A DNA stretch of 17,164 nt from Isohypsibius dastychi (lineage: Eukaryota > Tardigrada > Eutardigrada > Parachela > Isohypsibiidae), in NCBI GenBank assembly GCA_034696485.1, contig JAQIWT010000613.1, forward strand, positions 1 through 17,164. Reading direction: 5' to 3'. Below are positions 1 through 10,196 of the stretch, piece by piece. The notes under the pieces were generated by a model. The model did not search any database, was not told the origin of the DNA, and saw nothing but the letters and a program-made list of their open reading frames with translations. The position numbers and the translations under genes are program-made. Positions within the stretch are counted from its first letter, which is position 1, and every line of letters starts with the position of its first letter.

Positions 1-591
1 ATTGATTGGAATGCAGCCTAAACGGAAACCCTACCGGAAACCCGCGATCTAAGGGAGCGAGTCTATAAGACGTTTTTTTATTGAATTTTGAAAATTGCGA
101 CGGAGAAGGTGATTTCATAAATCGAGGCAAACATGTAATCATTCGGGGGTGCGAAATGTCTAATTTATTCTAATTCACCATGAATATTAACCGTCACGTT
201 CCATTTTTCCGAAAGCGGTGATTAAATATCAACTCCATTAACATTGTGAAATACTTGCTTATTACGCGTAGAAAATTGCCGTTCAACAAAATGTTCGACG
301 AAACGAAAAAGGAAGGAAAGAAGAATTCAGACCGAACTGCTTTTCTAACAAAGACGCGCCAGAAGCCAGATAACGATAATGAAAATGCAACTCAAGCCGG
401 ACACTGGCCAGTATACAAATATGTATCTTCAATAATCAGACCAGAAATGTGATTTTTCAAGAAACGACATCCGGTTGTTATTTCAGTTTGTTCATCGATT
501 TCTCTGCGGCATCTCAAAAGTGCGAGACAGACGGCAACGCCCTCACTTCTCTCCACAATCATTTTATCCAAAAAGTTCATTGTCGTTTGCG
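1..591. other. No supportable gene
   Basis: AT-rich sequence with only short open frames on both strands (about 60-70 codons), none with family-like composition or a convincing splice partner. The minus-strand open stretch at 392-580 could have been an exon following the candidate gene at 592-911, but a stop codon separates it from the only good acceptor in every compatible frame. I see no RNA gene or mobile-element end here. Confidence 0.5.
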
Positions 592-911
592 TTATCGAGT
601 TTTCGAATCAATTCGAGCTGAAAAACACACCTAATTCCCCCCGTTTCGTTCAAATGTCCAAATTAACCACCATCTCAATTTCAAGATCTGATTCCAAATC
701 ACTTACCACCAGGTCGATAGCGGATGTTGTTGGTGCAGATAAATTCCGTGTACACTCCTTTGGAGTTGATAAAAACTTTGCCAATCGTCCGCACCTTCTT
801 CTGACTTCCAACTTCACACGTGACAGTCTCCTCTTTCAAACAAGTTGCGCTGTTGTTGTTTGCATTCGCGATTTCCACGCTGTTTTCGCGCGACGATTCG
901 GGGGGATCCAT
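592..911 (-). CDS. Candidate small two-exon gene, unknown product (76 aa)
   Basis: Exon 1 runs 911 to 707 (starts MDPPESSREN, 68 codons plus one base) and ends at a GTAAGT donor. An 89-nt intron ends in the strong acceptor TTTTTCAG at 618, and exon 2 closes after eight residues at a TAA (594-592). The product would have a polar N-terminal part and a segment around VRTIGKVFINSKGVY with two cysteines, but I recognise no family. A CT-rich tract about 180 bp upstream of the ATG could be its promoter. Support comes only from the start codon, the good splice pair and phase agreement; the second exon is very short. It could equally be a chance open frame. Confidence 0.25.
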
Positions 912-1087
912 GATTTGGGGTTGTAATTAGACAAGTTCCAGTTGAATTTTGCAAGTGTTCTCGTTCGCATTTGGATTTCGTGGAGTTTGGATGGATGGAC
1001 AACTGGTCATTTCGCGTCTCGACCTCCAATGAATGCGCAGGCGGGATTTAACATTCAGGAGACTGCTGCCTGGCGTGAGTGGAGTTG

Positions 1088-1217
1088 TGACCGAGAGACA
1101 GAGAGAGGGCAGAGAGAGAGATTTAGGGGAATGCTTCACTGAACCGACCGACCATTCAAACTCGACCAGACCCCAGACCCGACTGGGCCGGACTGTATCG
1201 ACTGGGGAATTATCCCC
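1088..1217. promoter_or_regulatory. GA/CT-rich tract and GGGGA-ATTA-TCCCC inverted repeat
   Basis: Between about 1090 and 1122 the plus strand is a run of GAGA/GACAGA units, reading as a CT tract upstream of the minus-strand candidate gene at 911. At 1204-1217 there is a short inverted repeat, arms GGGGA and TCCCC around ATTA, which resembles a Rel/NF-kB-type half-site pair. Both are typical of invertebrate promoters, but nothing here proves function. Confidence 0.25.
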
Positions 1218-1349
1218 CTGGTGGATTGGTTCTGTCGCTCGTGCATTGAACGAGATGAACCTGATCTGATGTCATGGTGCGAGACTGATTGACATCTCCT
1301 GTTTGCTCTGCAAGTTTGCCGAGTTTGCAACTCCTCGCTGTCCGGAAGT

Positions 1350-2935
1350 AGAAAAAACGCAGGTTTCAGGACGTGAGCATTCGTGCTGGAATATGATGTT
1401 TTTATTTCGGAAACGAAAACTCACTAAATTAGTCATTTATTTAATTGCGAGACTTTTCGATTTATCCCGCTAACAGTTTATTGCACTACATGGCGTTCTG
1501 CGAATATAATTTGTTACTGGTTAATTTTACTGTCTGAAATATGTAATTAAATCCGCAAACATATTTGTTCATTATTTTGTCTTTATATTCTTATAAAAAA
1601 GATGCGATTTCTGATCATCCGTTGGCGCATCAACGTTCATCATTAAATCTTGAAAATTATATTCCGCGGATTAAAATCCATTTGTTTATCTGCATAGTAA
1701 TTTTCAAAACAAATGTTTTTTTGAAAATACGCTGACCCTTGATTTTTCGGTGAACCTTATGTTACGGTATTGTTTTCGAGTGATTTACGGTTCTTGGCGT
1801 CAAGAGCAGATGGATCCGTCTTTAATATCGAAATGCTTGATTGAATCAATTATAGCGTGTTTCCATGCTCCTCCAGCTGACCTTTTACACCCAGCTCGGA
1901 CAGATTGACTTACCCTCTGCCGAAATTTGATCCTCCTTTGCAGAAAATAATCGTGGTTCAATCAACTGGAAAAAGTTTGGTCAACGGAAGAATGCTGGTT
2001 TAACCGGAAAAGATTGGATCAAGCAGGGAAGGTTTGGTCAACTGATCAAGGTCGGGGCAATATACCTGTTGGCAAAGAATGGTCACGATTAGACAAAGTT
2101 AACATCAAGTTCAGATCGAGATTGATTTTTGATTGTGTCAAACGCCGTTTACTGTTAAAATAACCGGCAATCAAAATTCGTTTCGTGTTCGAATAAGACT
2201 CGATGAAAAAAAGAGCAAAATTGAATAAAGGATGATCTTCGTTTGATGTGAATTTCTACTGACAGATGGTCATGCTGGGACTACGCTATTGTCAAGGATT
2301 GGCCAAAAATTTGTCCGTTTATGGCCACGGTCTAGGTCTTGCCTGGTACGAGACGAATACATGTTATGAAATGATTCAAGTCAAGATGACTGATAAATTG
2401 ATTGTAATCTGATCACGATGGTACAAGCGATATATCATCAGTTAGGCCGTGACGCGTTTAAGTTGAACAATGCATGAACTCTGAGCGGGCTAAAGATCTG
2501 ATGATGTTTTATCAACTCTCAAACGATTTTGAATCACAATTTTCACAAGGATTAACAGCGGACATATCACCGCTGACCTCTGAGTGACACACGGGGACAA
2601 CGCTATTCTATTCGATAACAGCCAAGAACAAGTCAAGGTTTAAAAAGAGTTTTGTTTTCGTTTTCCTCAGCACAGGCAAAATGTCAATAACGACCAAGGT
2701 CACGTTAATTAGAAAAACGGCCAACACTCCCAAAAAGGATTAGTCAGGCTGATAAAGAGTGATCAGTCTACCAAATAACATGCGTTTTCAAGAAAAAAGA
2801 GAAAGGTCGTGCATGAGAATAACACGTGTTTTCGAACTTCACATAAAAAACTAGTTATAAAAACTGACAAAAAAGGGAGATTTTGTTAGAGCTCGTCATC
2901 CAGCAGAGCGAAAAAACCAGTCTATCGTGGGACTC
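1350..2935. other. Long AT-rich non-coding stretch
   Basis: About 1.6 kb with no open frame of note on either strand and no recognisable RNA gene. Its left part (1380-1700) is especially AT-rich. From about 1900 to 2760 short motifs of the type GGTCAA, GTCAAGG and GATCAAGG recur at irregular spacing, with one regular block annotated separately. It lies downstream of the BEN-like gene, so it also holds that gene's 3' untranslated region; no AATAAA signal on the minus strand is obvious close to the stop codon. Confidence 0.45.
1967..2042. repeat. Degenerate 19-bp tandem repeat, four units
   Basis: Four consecutive 19-bp units (1967-1985, 1986-2004, 2005-2023, 2024-2042) share the pattern of a purine-rich GGAAAAG-like head followed by TTGG and ending in TCAAC or close to it. 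The best units are TGGAAAAAGTTTGGTCAAC and CAGGGAAGGTTTGGTCAAC; the two middle units are more diverged. The preceding 19 bases (1948-1966) also end in ATCAAC and may be a fifth decayed unit. Short repeats of this length are known in the subterminal regions of CACTA-class elements, but that link is inference. Confidence 0.5.
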
Positions 2936-5468
2936 TTACATTTCGCTGTCGGTTTCATCTTCCGCACGTCGATTGGCCCTTTCCAAGCGATCCAGATACT
3001 TGTAAAATTCATTGTTCGCGCGGTTCGTAAGTTTGGACTCGATGAAGTCATGCTTCGGAGTGACGGAGAGCTTGAATTTTTCGGTGAGATAGCCTGCGAA
3101 ATACTTGGATAAAAAATTATGTATTTCATGGTGATAGAGTGCTTACGTGTAACGGCGGGAACTGCATCCGGGTTGCTCAAGAGAGATTTACCTCCGATGT
3201 CTTTATATTTCAGTTTTAACCCCAATACAACTTCCGGTCCATCCGCCATATGCATCAGCAGCTCCGATGCGTAGTTGTACATTGCTTTAAGGTTGTATCC
3301 AAATACACTGGGCCCGAGATTATTGTCGATATCCTCCAATATGTGTTTGTAGATAAAAACCTTGCGACCTGGGACTATTTGGATTTGCTTGCGAAGTGGG
3401 TCACCGGATTTCGCATCTGCATGCCAGTAGAGATCGGTGCGAAACAGAGAGCCTATAATACACAAAAACTGTTTGAGAATGTCGGAGTGCATTATGGGGT
3501 GCACAATCACCTCGACACGACAGCCTGTTTTTTGGGATATTGGTTCTTTTGACACTTCTCCCTTTAGAGTTTCCGGCCGCTTTCTGAGAAACTGCGGTCA
3601 CTCCTGACAAAGAACCATGAGAAACTGATCCTACCACAAGGTCAACCACAAGCACCTGAATCAGTGGGTACTCCTCGACCATCTTTGAGATCGGTCTTCT
3701 GCTTTGTCTTATCGGATTGGCGTGAAGGAGAATTGGAATCATCAACGTGCATTTGTGGCAAAGTGTGTCCCTCCGTGACTTCTTCTGTAAGGATAATCAG
3801 ATACACAACAGCTTAGAAAATAAACGGACATTTCGCTTTAGAAAAAGTTTTTTTGACAATGATTTTGGGGAACAACAAAATCACCTGGTACATCTTCGCT
3901 GCGGCGTTTCTTCTTCTTCTTCTTCTCCGGCCCTTTACTGAAGGACCAGAAGGATTCGGCAGGATCAGGTATTTCTTCTCCGTCAGCGTCGGGATGTCTT
4001 CGTTTCCGGATCTTCTCTGCATCTACTAGAGATGGAGTAACTATGAGGAAGCATCAGATAAAACACACATCGGGTGTCGACTCACCTTCTTCTGTAGTGC
4101 TACGGCTTCCACTTTGATCTATCCCAGACTCAGAGATGTTTGATATGTGATCTCGACTAACCCGAGCGTCGGTTTGACTGGCATCACTTCCGGTAGTATC
4201 GGCCACACCTATGGGGTACAAATATATTATTCAATCAACAATTTACACATGACCAGTTCATCTTTTTACCTGTGGTTCCGGGTTGCGAACCAGATCCTGT
4301 CGCATCGGTGTTAGTTCCTTCGTCGATTGCCGAATCAGTTTCTGTGGCCATGGCAAAACATATGAACACACATAAACACATATCTAAAAAACATGATGTT
4401 ACCTTTTTCTGTTGTCGAAGGAGTAGTCTCCGTGATAATGTTGACTTCCGGCCCGGAGGACTGAACAAATCCAGTCAATGATGAAACACGGCTTGTTGAA
4501 GCGCCATCTGGTGACCGTCCAGGTGGCGTGTTGACAATATTTCGTACTCCGTTCAATTTCGAAATCGTTAGTTTAATCGCCGGTTTCTCTGAACCAGATG
4601 AAGTCAACGATCCTAAATCCAATCAATATACTATCATACAAGTATATATATATTTAGAACAAGGGGGAAAAAGAATTACTTACTTACAACTGCCGGCACA
4701 ACAAACGGAGGCACTCTGGATGGAGACGAACTGGTCATATCATCATTCGCCTCAAGATCCTGCAGTATTTCGGCGTCAGCCTGACTCAAAATTGCTTGTT
4801 CCAGTTCCTGTGACGGATATGTGACGACCTTTTTGACCTACCAAGAGCAAAGCATGAACTCTAAGGGAGGCGGAAGTGTGAATATATCCAACCACCTTCG
4901 ACGCGTTAGACAAGGCCAGATCACGGTTGAGTTTATCTCTCGCCTTGACAGCCTTTTCTCTGCTTTTGGTGATTTTGATGACGTCTGCCTCGTAGTCCTG
5001 AGTTTCACTAGAACCATAACAAACAACCTTAGCTAAAATCCACAATATTTCGAATAATTGTATTATGGTAAATGTTTCTCACTTGGATCCATCCGGTTTC
5101 CATGGTGCGCGAAGCATATCTCCTGGCTCGAATCCTGTCATATCTTGACGGATAGGCCCAAGCGAAAGCTTAAATTCCCGATGAACCTTGTAGTGCTGGG
5201 TAAAATCGAGGATCTTCGAGAGTGAGTCTTGTTGGAAGGTGATCACGATAAAGTCTGCAAGAACGACAACATTGCTGGTCATATCGGTTTATTAGAAATA
5301 TATCATAAATTCCAACTCACGTTTTTCATCCCTGTGAAACTTGGCAACTCGCTTGGCAACGACATCCCTGTTCTCTTCCTCTCGCATTTTTAGGGTTCCA
5401 GGCGAAGGAGATCGACTGCTGCGTCGCAGGGCTTGTGGGGATGCAATTGGAGATTGAGACTGTGCCAT
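2936..5468 (-). CDS. Tudor-like and BEN-like domain nuclear protein (620 aa, 11 exons)
   Basis: Exons by splice signals and frame: 5468-5321, 5254-5083, 5007-4896, 4837-4684, 4612-4403, 4341-4270, 4208-4086, 4040-3885, 3784-3672, 3591-3147, 3093-2936; all phases agree and give 620 residues. Start is the ATG before AQSQSPIASP. Residues about 90-118 (FEPGDMLRAPW to YEADVIKI) resemble a Tudor-like fold of the type that precedes BEN domains. The middle is Ser/Thr/Asp-rich and disordered, with basic nuclear-localisation-type runs around 340-345 and a lysine/arginine run near 370-377. Residues about 495-600 fit a BEN domain: VFIYKHILEDI at the start, GGKSLLSNPDAVPAV, then the closing helix YLTEKFKLSVTPKHDFIESK. 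BEN domains bind DNA or chromatin proteins and often repress transcription; they also occur in viruses and transposons. The weakest join is the GTACCC donor at 3671. Divergently transcribed from the exonuclease gene, 337 bp apart. Confidence 0.6.
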
Positions 5469-5805
5469 TTTCAATCCAACAATGGTGGACCAAGTGTCAA
5501 AATAAAGAGTAAGAACGAGAACTGAAGAGAACCAGTAAAAGGATGATTCGTCAAAATACAACTTCGAAAACGAATGAAAATGATTTACACTGGCTGCAAG
5601 ACCGTACGCCCTGCACGATTGTATCGGGGTTATTCGCCTTTGGTCAGCGGATTGCTCATCGACGGATAGTCTGTATCGGTCCCCGCTCTCCTTGGTTACG
5701 GACCTGATCCTCCATAATTCTCTTTCCTTAATCCATCGGATTTACCGAGAGTCGTTTTTTCGAAGATAGCCATCGAGTGCGCTTATAAGTCAGAAAACCC
5801 GCTTT
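5469..5805. promoter_or_regulatory. Shared divergent promoter region, BEN-like and exonuclease genes
   Basis: These 337 bases separate two divergent start codons, so both promoters must lie here. The octamer TGTATCGG occurs twice (5620-5627 and 5672-5679). A TTATAA sequence lies at 5783-5788, too close to the exonuclease ATG to be a normal TATA box unless the leader is extremely short. No other element is certain. Confidence 0.4.
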
Positions 5806-6976
5806 ATGATGAATTCTGCCGACAGTCAAGTCACGGTTACACCAAATGGCGTTCGACATCCGGAGAACCGGAAGCTTGTTGCTGTTTTTGAAAAAGAGGC
5901 TGAAAAACTGGAGCGTGCCGACGAGACTACAAGTACTCGTCTGAGCAAGGTGTACCGAGGATTTGCTACCAAGGTTGCAGATTCAGCTATCCCAATCTCG
6001 TCGCGAATGGAATTCGAGGACCTTGTTGGGATTCGGGAATGGGTCAGCTTTTATCATCGTTTGTTTGAAGATAAAGGTAACCCCGCAACCCATTTGTGAT
6101 GTTATCTGTACGAAAAATTAATTTCTTCTGCAGCGTTGGATGGATTATCGAACTTAAACTCACGTTTCGATATGAATGACTCCGGGATTGAACTAGGTAC
6201 AACGGTGGTCTTTCTCTGGGCATATTTCGTTCATAAATAACGCTCATATAATTGGTTTACCTGTTTTTGTTTTTTTACTTCTAGATGGCTCTACTGGCAG
6301 TGTCCCAAGCCTACAGGCCGCATGCCATGTTTCCGACCGGATCTTTATATTTGACACAGAAACAAATGGACTTCCGCCAGCAGGGGCGCTAACTGACTCG
6401 GTGAAATGGGAATGCTGCAGACTGATGGAGATAGCATGGATCGTCTATAGCCAGGATGGAGTTGAAGTTTCGCGCACGTCATATCTCATTAAACCCAGCT
6501 CCAACTGGAAAGTCAATCTGCGTTCTCTTGCCGTTCATGGGATTACGAAAGAAAGAGCCGCAGCAGAGGGCGTCGATATGCGAAAATTCTTGGCTGACTT
6601 GGAAGACGCCCTTGTCGGAGTCAGTGTAATCGTTGGACATAATGTGTTGTTTGACGCGAAGGTTGTGTTGTCGGAGATTGCACGAGCCGGACAGATGCAA
6701 CTGTATCACACCTTCCAGAATATCGAAAAGAGCTGCACGATGTGGGACGGGAAGGAGATTATGCCGGACAACAGGAAACCGAAGCTGAGTATTCTTTATC
6801 ATCAACTGTTTGGACACTTTCCGTCCGGCGCAATGCATCGTGCTGAAAGCGATGTTGTGGCAACTGCTCGTATTTACTTCGAGCTTCGGCGAAAGACGGA
6901 CACCATGCGCAGGGCGAAGGACCGAAAATGCAGTATTGATAGCGAAGACGAATCGGACCGAAAAAAGTGCGGCTGA
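5806..6976 (+). CDS. DEDDh (DnaQ-like) 3'-5' exonuclease (341 aa)
   Basis: Three exons: 5806-6076, 6134-6196, 6285-6976; introns of 57 and 88 nt, both phase 1. Start is the first of two adjacent ATGs. The C-terminal two thirds is a DnaQ/exonuclease III epsilon-type nuclease with all five catalytic positions visible: D135 and E137 in FIFDTETNG, D235 in the GHNVLFDAK motif, and H296 and D301 in HRAESD. The VHGIT segment typical of this family is also present. Such enzymes remove nucleotides from 3' ends of DNA or RNA with two metal ions. The first about 128 residues have no recognised domain and the C-terminus is charged, rich in Lys, Asp and Glu. It is not a plain TREX by length or layout. It lies convergent to the transposase gene, 68 bp between stop codons. 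Catalytic fold is sure; substrate is unknown. Confidence 0.88.
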
Positions 6977-7029
6977 CTTCCGTACGATTTATATTTTTTC
7001 GTAGTGTTGCAGATAAGGCCTGAGATTAA

Positions 7030-7035
7030 AATAAA
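7030..7035 (+). terminator. AATAAA polyadenylation signal of the exonuclease gene
   Basis: A canonical AATAAA lies 53 nt after the exonuclease stop codon and ten bases before the opposing transposase stop codon. The exonuclease transcript therefore probably ends inside, or at the very end of, the transposase coding sequence on the other strand. Confidence 0.6.
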
Positions 7036-7044
7036 GATGAGTTA

Positions 7045-9780
7045 CTAGTCACGAGCCATGTGAAAAACCTGGGGAATCCATCTAAGAATACTTTTTCGCT
7101 TTTCACTAAGCATCAGTAGAGGGCGCTCCATGTGACAATATTCACATATAACAATCTTCGAAAGATCACGCTGATCCGACATCAACTGTCCGAAACAATT
7201 GACAGTAATGGGAGGGCGATCGTGGAGTACAGATTTCCATATAAATGGCAATTGAGTCGCTCTGCGATTGTAGCCAAAATAAAACGCGAACGGCATACCG
7301 GCATATTCCGCGAGTCCATAGCCACAAACTTCGAGGACGCCGATGTGATCAAGCTTAGTCTTCCAGTATGAGTTGCAGACTGGGTTGCTGTATTTACCAT
7401 TCCTAGAGAGAGCGTCCACGCGAGATCCATTTGGCTGGGTGGAATATTCATAAACACTGATCGCAGGAACTTCAATATCCTCGACCTCAAATCTCTCCTT
7501 TACATGAAATCGAACTGCGTCTTGCATTCCGTCAGGGATTTCACTGTCCTGCAATAACTGCACTTTTCCCCCCGGGATAGGACCTACTCGATGGACTGGG
7601 GAAAGCAGTTTTCTGGTACTTTGCTGGAAGGAAATCTTCTGGCAGATCTCGGCGTCAACGTTCTTGGTTCCTCGCTTCATGCGTTTAATCATGCGGAAAG
7701 CATCTTCATGTGCGAAATTGGCAAAATTCATGATTGGACCATGGAGAGCGTAGAAGTGAGGAAGATGGAGGAGAGAATGCCAAAGTGAGGCGATATGGTT
7801 CTTCCCGAAATACTCTGTGCTGAGCCACATGAACTCTTTCAGCATATCAGACGAAATTGTGGCTCTCTGACGGATCTGGTCTTCCGGAGTTATGGGCTGA
7901 GCGGGGTTATAGAAGTCGACGAGCAAAGAAGTGATGCCGCCGGCCAGTGTTCGCAAGAGATGGCAAATTTCGTCGTCAATTACATATCGCAGTGATGACC
8001 TTTCACTGGATATGAACAGCAAGTAATATGTACAAAAATGCAGACACTCTGACGCCTTCCAGTCAGAGAACAGTGAAATTCCCGGTCGCGGACGTCTGCA
8101 GAACGAAATGTAATTAAGGCCGACATGGATAAAAGCGATCCATACCAACCGTTTGATCCCTGATGGGAACAGAAGATCCCGCAGATAGCCATCGATCGGA
8201 ACGGTGTCACATATGATTCGGGTGCGTTTGTCCGTATATTTCAATATGCCGGACTGGGTTCTGAGAGATGTACGTATGCCAGAATATGGTAGCTGGTCGA
8301 TTGGAGTACAAATGAGAAGTTGCAATAAATCCTTTACAACCCCCATGATGACGTGCATCGGATCCGGTGGAAATGCTGCGCCAAAATCTAGATGTGTCCG
8401 ACCTGTAAAATACGAATAAATAAATAAAAAAATGGAAAGACCTATGTAATACTGATACAGACCTAGAAGTAGTAGTATTGACTGGCGTCTCACACCGCGA
8501 ATTCCATCTTTCTCCAGTATCTTTAGGTCTGCCTCTGTTGGAGCGCTTCTAATGCGCAGAATCAACTCAGCGTTCGAATTTATTATGCTTTGGTGTGTTC
8601 GCATGGCGGCATCAAATGAGCGATAAGGATAGACAGTGGTCGATCCTTCGCCGGCTTCTCCGGATATCTCACAGTTGGCACAACCGAATAATCGTTTGTT
8701 GGAGCGAGATAATCCCATGCAGTCATGTCGTGCCGGTGAATCCGCATTAATGACGCGGAGATAAATTCCTCTCTTCACTCCTCTGTCATCAACTCCATCA
8801 CGCGACAACAAAATCAACTGATCCACCAATGGCCGAAGAACAACGTCCGATGGGATTTTGCTTTTTGCGATACTAATGGCCACGATACCGGCGAAGTTAT
8901 TCCGGACGATAAGTGGTAGATTATTGCACACCACTCGAATTATTGTGAATTCGTTCGTCCGAGAGCGGTTGTACATCGGAGCCTCGTCGATAAATGCTGA
9001 CAGCGAGATGTCCTCTTTCGTGATGCGTCCGCCGGCATGGAATGCATTCCCGTGCTGCATACAGAAACTTCCGGGCGCCGGGTCATCGGTGAAATAAAAT
9101 CGCAAGCATTGTTGGTTTAACAGATCCGTTACATAAGTCTTCAGGTCAGCGCTGAAAAACCGCTTGATTCTATCCTTCATTTCCGATTCCTGTACGTCCA
9201 TCAATTCCAAGCACATACCACAGGAATTTGACGGTCGATCCGCGATATCAGCCCCAAGGTAGTGACGATGCGTAGAACAATAGGTATGGCACAACCAGTC
9301 TCTGGATGAATCAACAATCAGCTTGTCCAGCATATATTTCGATCCCGGCATGGCATGACCGGGGGGCAGGAACTTATTTATCCATCGCAGATTATCCTCG
9401 ATTGCAGCATCACTCATGGCATTCCTCTGTGTCATCAATACGAACTCCGAAATTGCGATATCTGCATCATATGGCGAATCTGCGTATAACTTTCGCTGAT
9501 TGTGTTGTTCGCCGTCAGACAAATCGCGATCGCTGTCCCCTTCTACAGGAAAATCAGCAAAATCCTCTGCGTCACTTCCACTGGCCGAATTCACATCTGG
9601 ATCAACCGCACTGCTATTACAGCCTGCAACATTCTGTGACTGGTTTTCTACCTGTCCAGCAGGTTCATCCGCATGAATGCGCGCTCCAGAAACAAGATCA
9701 TCGACGACAGAATCCCGTTTCATTCGCGCCCATTGTCCTTTGTACGACAGATGTTCAAAACTCTTCCGTTTGGGGGGCAT
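7045..9780 (-). CDS. Tnp2-family (CACTA/Plavaka-like) DDE transposase
   Basis: A 911-codon frame. N-terminus has a basic PPKRK nuclear signal and an acidic disordered stretch (55-100). Residues 163-190 hold Cys/His pairs (CHTYC then CGMC), as in metazoan Tnp2 proteins. The RNase H-like core follows: D347 in VINADSPAR, the FGCANC cysteine pair, D473 in PPDPMH, the RRPRP...WKASE block (562-578), the SLLHLPHF block near 670 and E692 in FAHEDAF. D347, D473 and E692 are the likely catalytic triad. Two stretches read as in-frame introns without stops: 8462-8403 (60 nt) and about 8150-8097 (54 nt, GTTGGT donor); removing them brings family motifs closer together and would leave 873 residues. Tnp2 proteins excise and insert CACTA-class elements. 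No terminal repeats are visible immediately around the gene, so it is not an obvious separate insertion. Confidence 0.82.
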   Translation of the reverse strand: MPPKRKSFEHLSYKGQWARMKRDSVVDDLVSGARIHADEPAGQVENQSQNVAGCNSSAVDPDVNSASGSDAEDFADFPVEGDSDRDLSDGEQHNQRKLYADSPYDADIAISEFVLMTQRNAMSDAAIEDNLRWINKFLPPGHAMPGSKYMLDKLIVDSSRDWLCHTYCSTHRHYLGADIADRPSNSCGMCLELMDVQESEMKDRIKRFFSADLKTYVTDLLNQQCLRFYFTDDPAPGSFCMQHGNAFHAGGRITKEDISLSAFIDEAPMYNRSRTNEFTIIRVVCNNLPLIVRNNFAGIVAISIAKSKIPSDVVLRPLVDQLILLSRDGVDDRGVKRGIYLRVINADSPARHDCMGLSRSNKRLFGCANCEISGEAGEGSTTVYPYRSFDAAMRTHQSIINSNAELILRIRSAPTEADLKILEKDGIRGVRRQSILLLLGLYQYYIGLSIFLFIYSYFTGRTHLDFGAAFPPDPMHVIMGVVKDLLQLLICTPIDQLPYSGIRTSLRTQSGILKYTDKRTRIICDTVPIDGYLRDLLFPSGIKRLVWIAFIHVGLNYISFCRRPRPGISLFSDWKASECLHFCTYYLLFISSERSSLRYVIDDEICHLLRTLAGGITSLLVDFYNPAQPITPEDQIRQRATISSDMLKEFMWLSTEYFGKNHIASLWHSLLHLPHFYALHGPIMNFANFAHEDAFRMIKRMKRGTKNVDAEICQKISFQQSTRKLLSPVHRVGPIPGGKVQLLQDSEIPDGMQDAVRFHVKERFEVEDIEVPAISVYEYSTQPNGSRVDALSRNGKYSNPVCNSYWKTKLDHIGVLEVCGYGLAEYAGMPFAFYFGYNRRATQLPFIWKSVLHDRPPITVNCFGQLMSDQRDLSKIVICEYCHMERPLLMLSEKRKSILRWIPQVFHMARD

Positions 9781-10196
9781 GTTCTCGCAAATTAAACAGA
9801 GAGAAAAACAGATTCACAATAAGATCGAAATCATCACATGTTGAGAATCACAACAGCGCGCGGTTCAAAACGATGCGGCGGACCAAGAAAGTCATACAGT
9901 GGAAATCTGATTGACTGATTGATTGCGGTCAGTAAATTTTTTATCACCGAGATATCAATGGATCTTTTCGTCATCCACATAGAACCGGGTTCGCAGACAA
10001 TGCACTCAATATAAAAAATGACATCTATTGTGAAAAACTCTAGAAACACAAAAGAATATAATTAGAATAGGACAGGTAAAAAGTCTGCTGATCAAACTGG
10101 AAGTTTTCCAAAACCGATACGTCATCCGTCGCATTACACATTGTTTCCGATGGGCAATAAACACGGAAGAAACTCAGTATTTCCGATAAACGACTC
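9781..10196. other. Intergenic: transposase leader and upstream gene 3' region
   Basis: This stretch lies between two same-strand (minus) genes, so it should contain the 3' end of the SIM-motif gene and the promoter of the transposase gene. It is AT-rich, has no convincing open frame, and shows no inverted repeat strong enough to call a transposon end. The 71-codon minus frame at 9834-10049 has no family features and I do not call it. Confidence 0.4.

Noticed and set aside
1-60. CGGAAACCC repeats at the left edge as telomere-like sequence
   Set aside because: Only two imperfect copies are present, which is too few and unlike any telomere unit.
392-580. A 62-codon minus frame as a second exon of the small candidate gene
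   Set aside because: No acceptor gives a stop-free join in its frame; the good acceptor at 618 is followed by stops before this frame opens.
2896-3555. A single 219-codon minus frame as a stand-alone gene
   Set aside because: Its first part is the tenth exon of the BEN-like gene, but after 3147 it reads through an intron into the wrong frame. Splicing to 3093 gives a BEN-like ending that fits the family better.
3900-3930. Lysine run in the BEN-like gene as a frameshift or microsatellite artefact
   Set aside because: The frame stays open on both sides and exon phases agree, so it is best read as a real basic nuclear signal.
9306-9914. A 202-codon plus-strand open frame
   Set aside because: It lies antisense to the N-terminal part of the transposase gene and has no family features, so it is a shadow frame.
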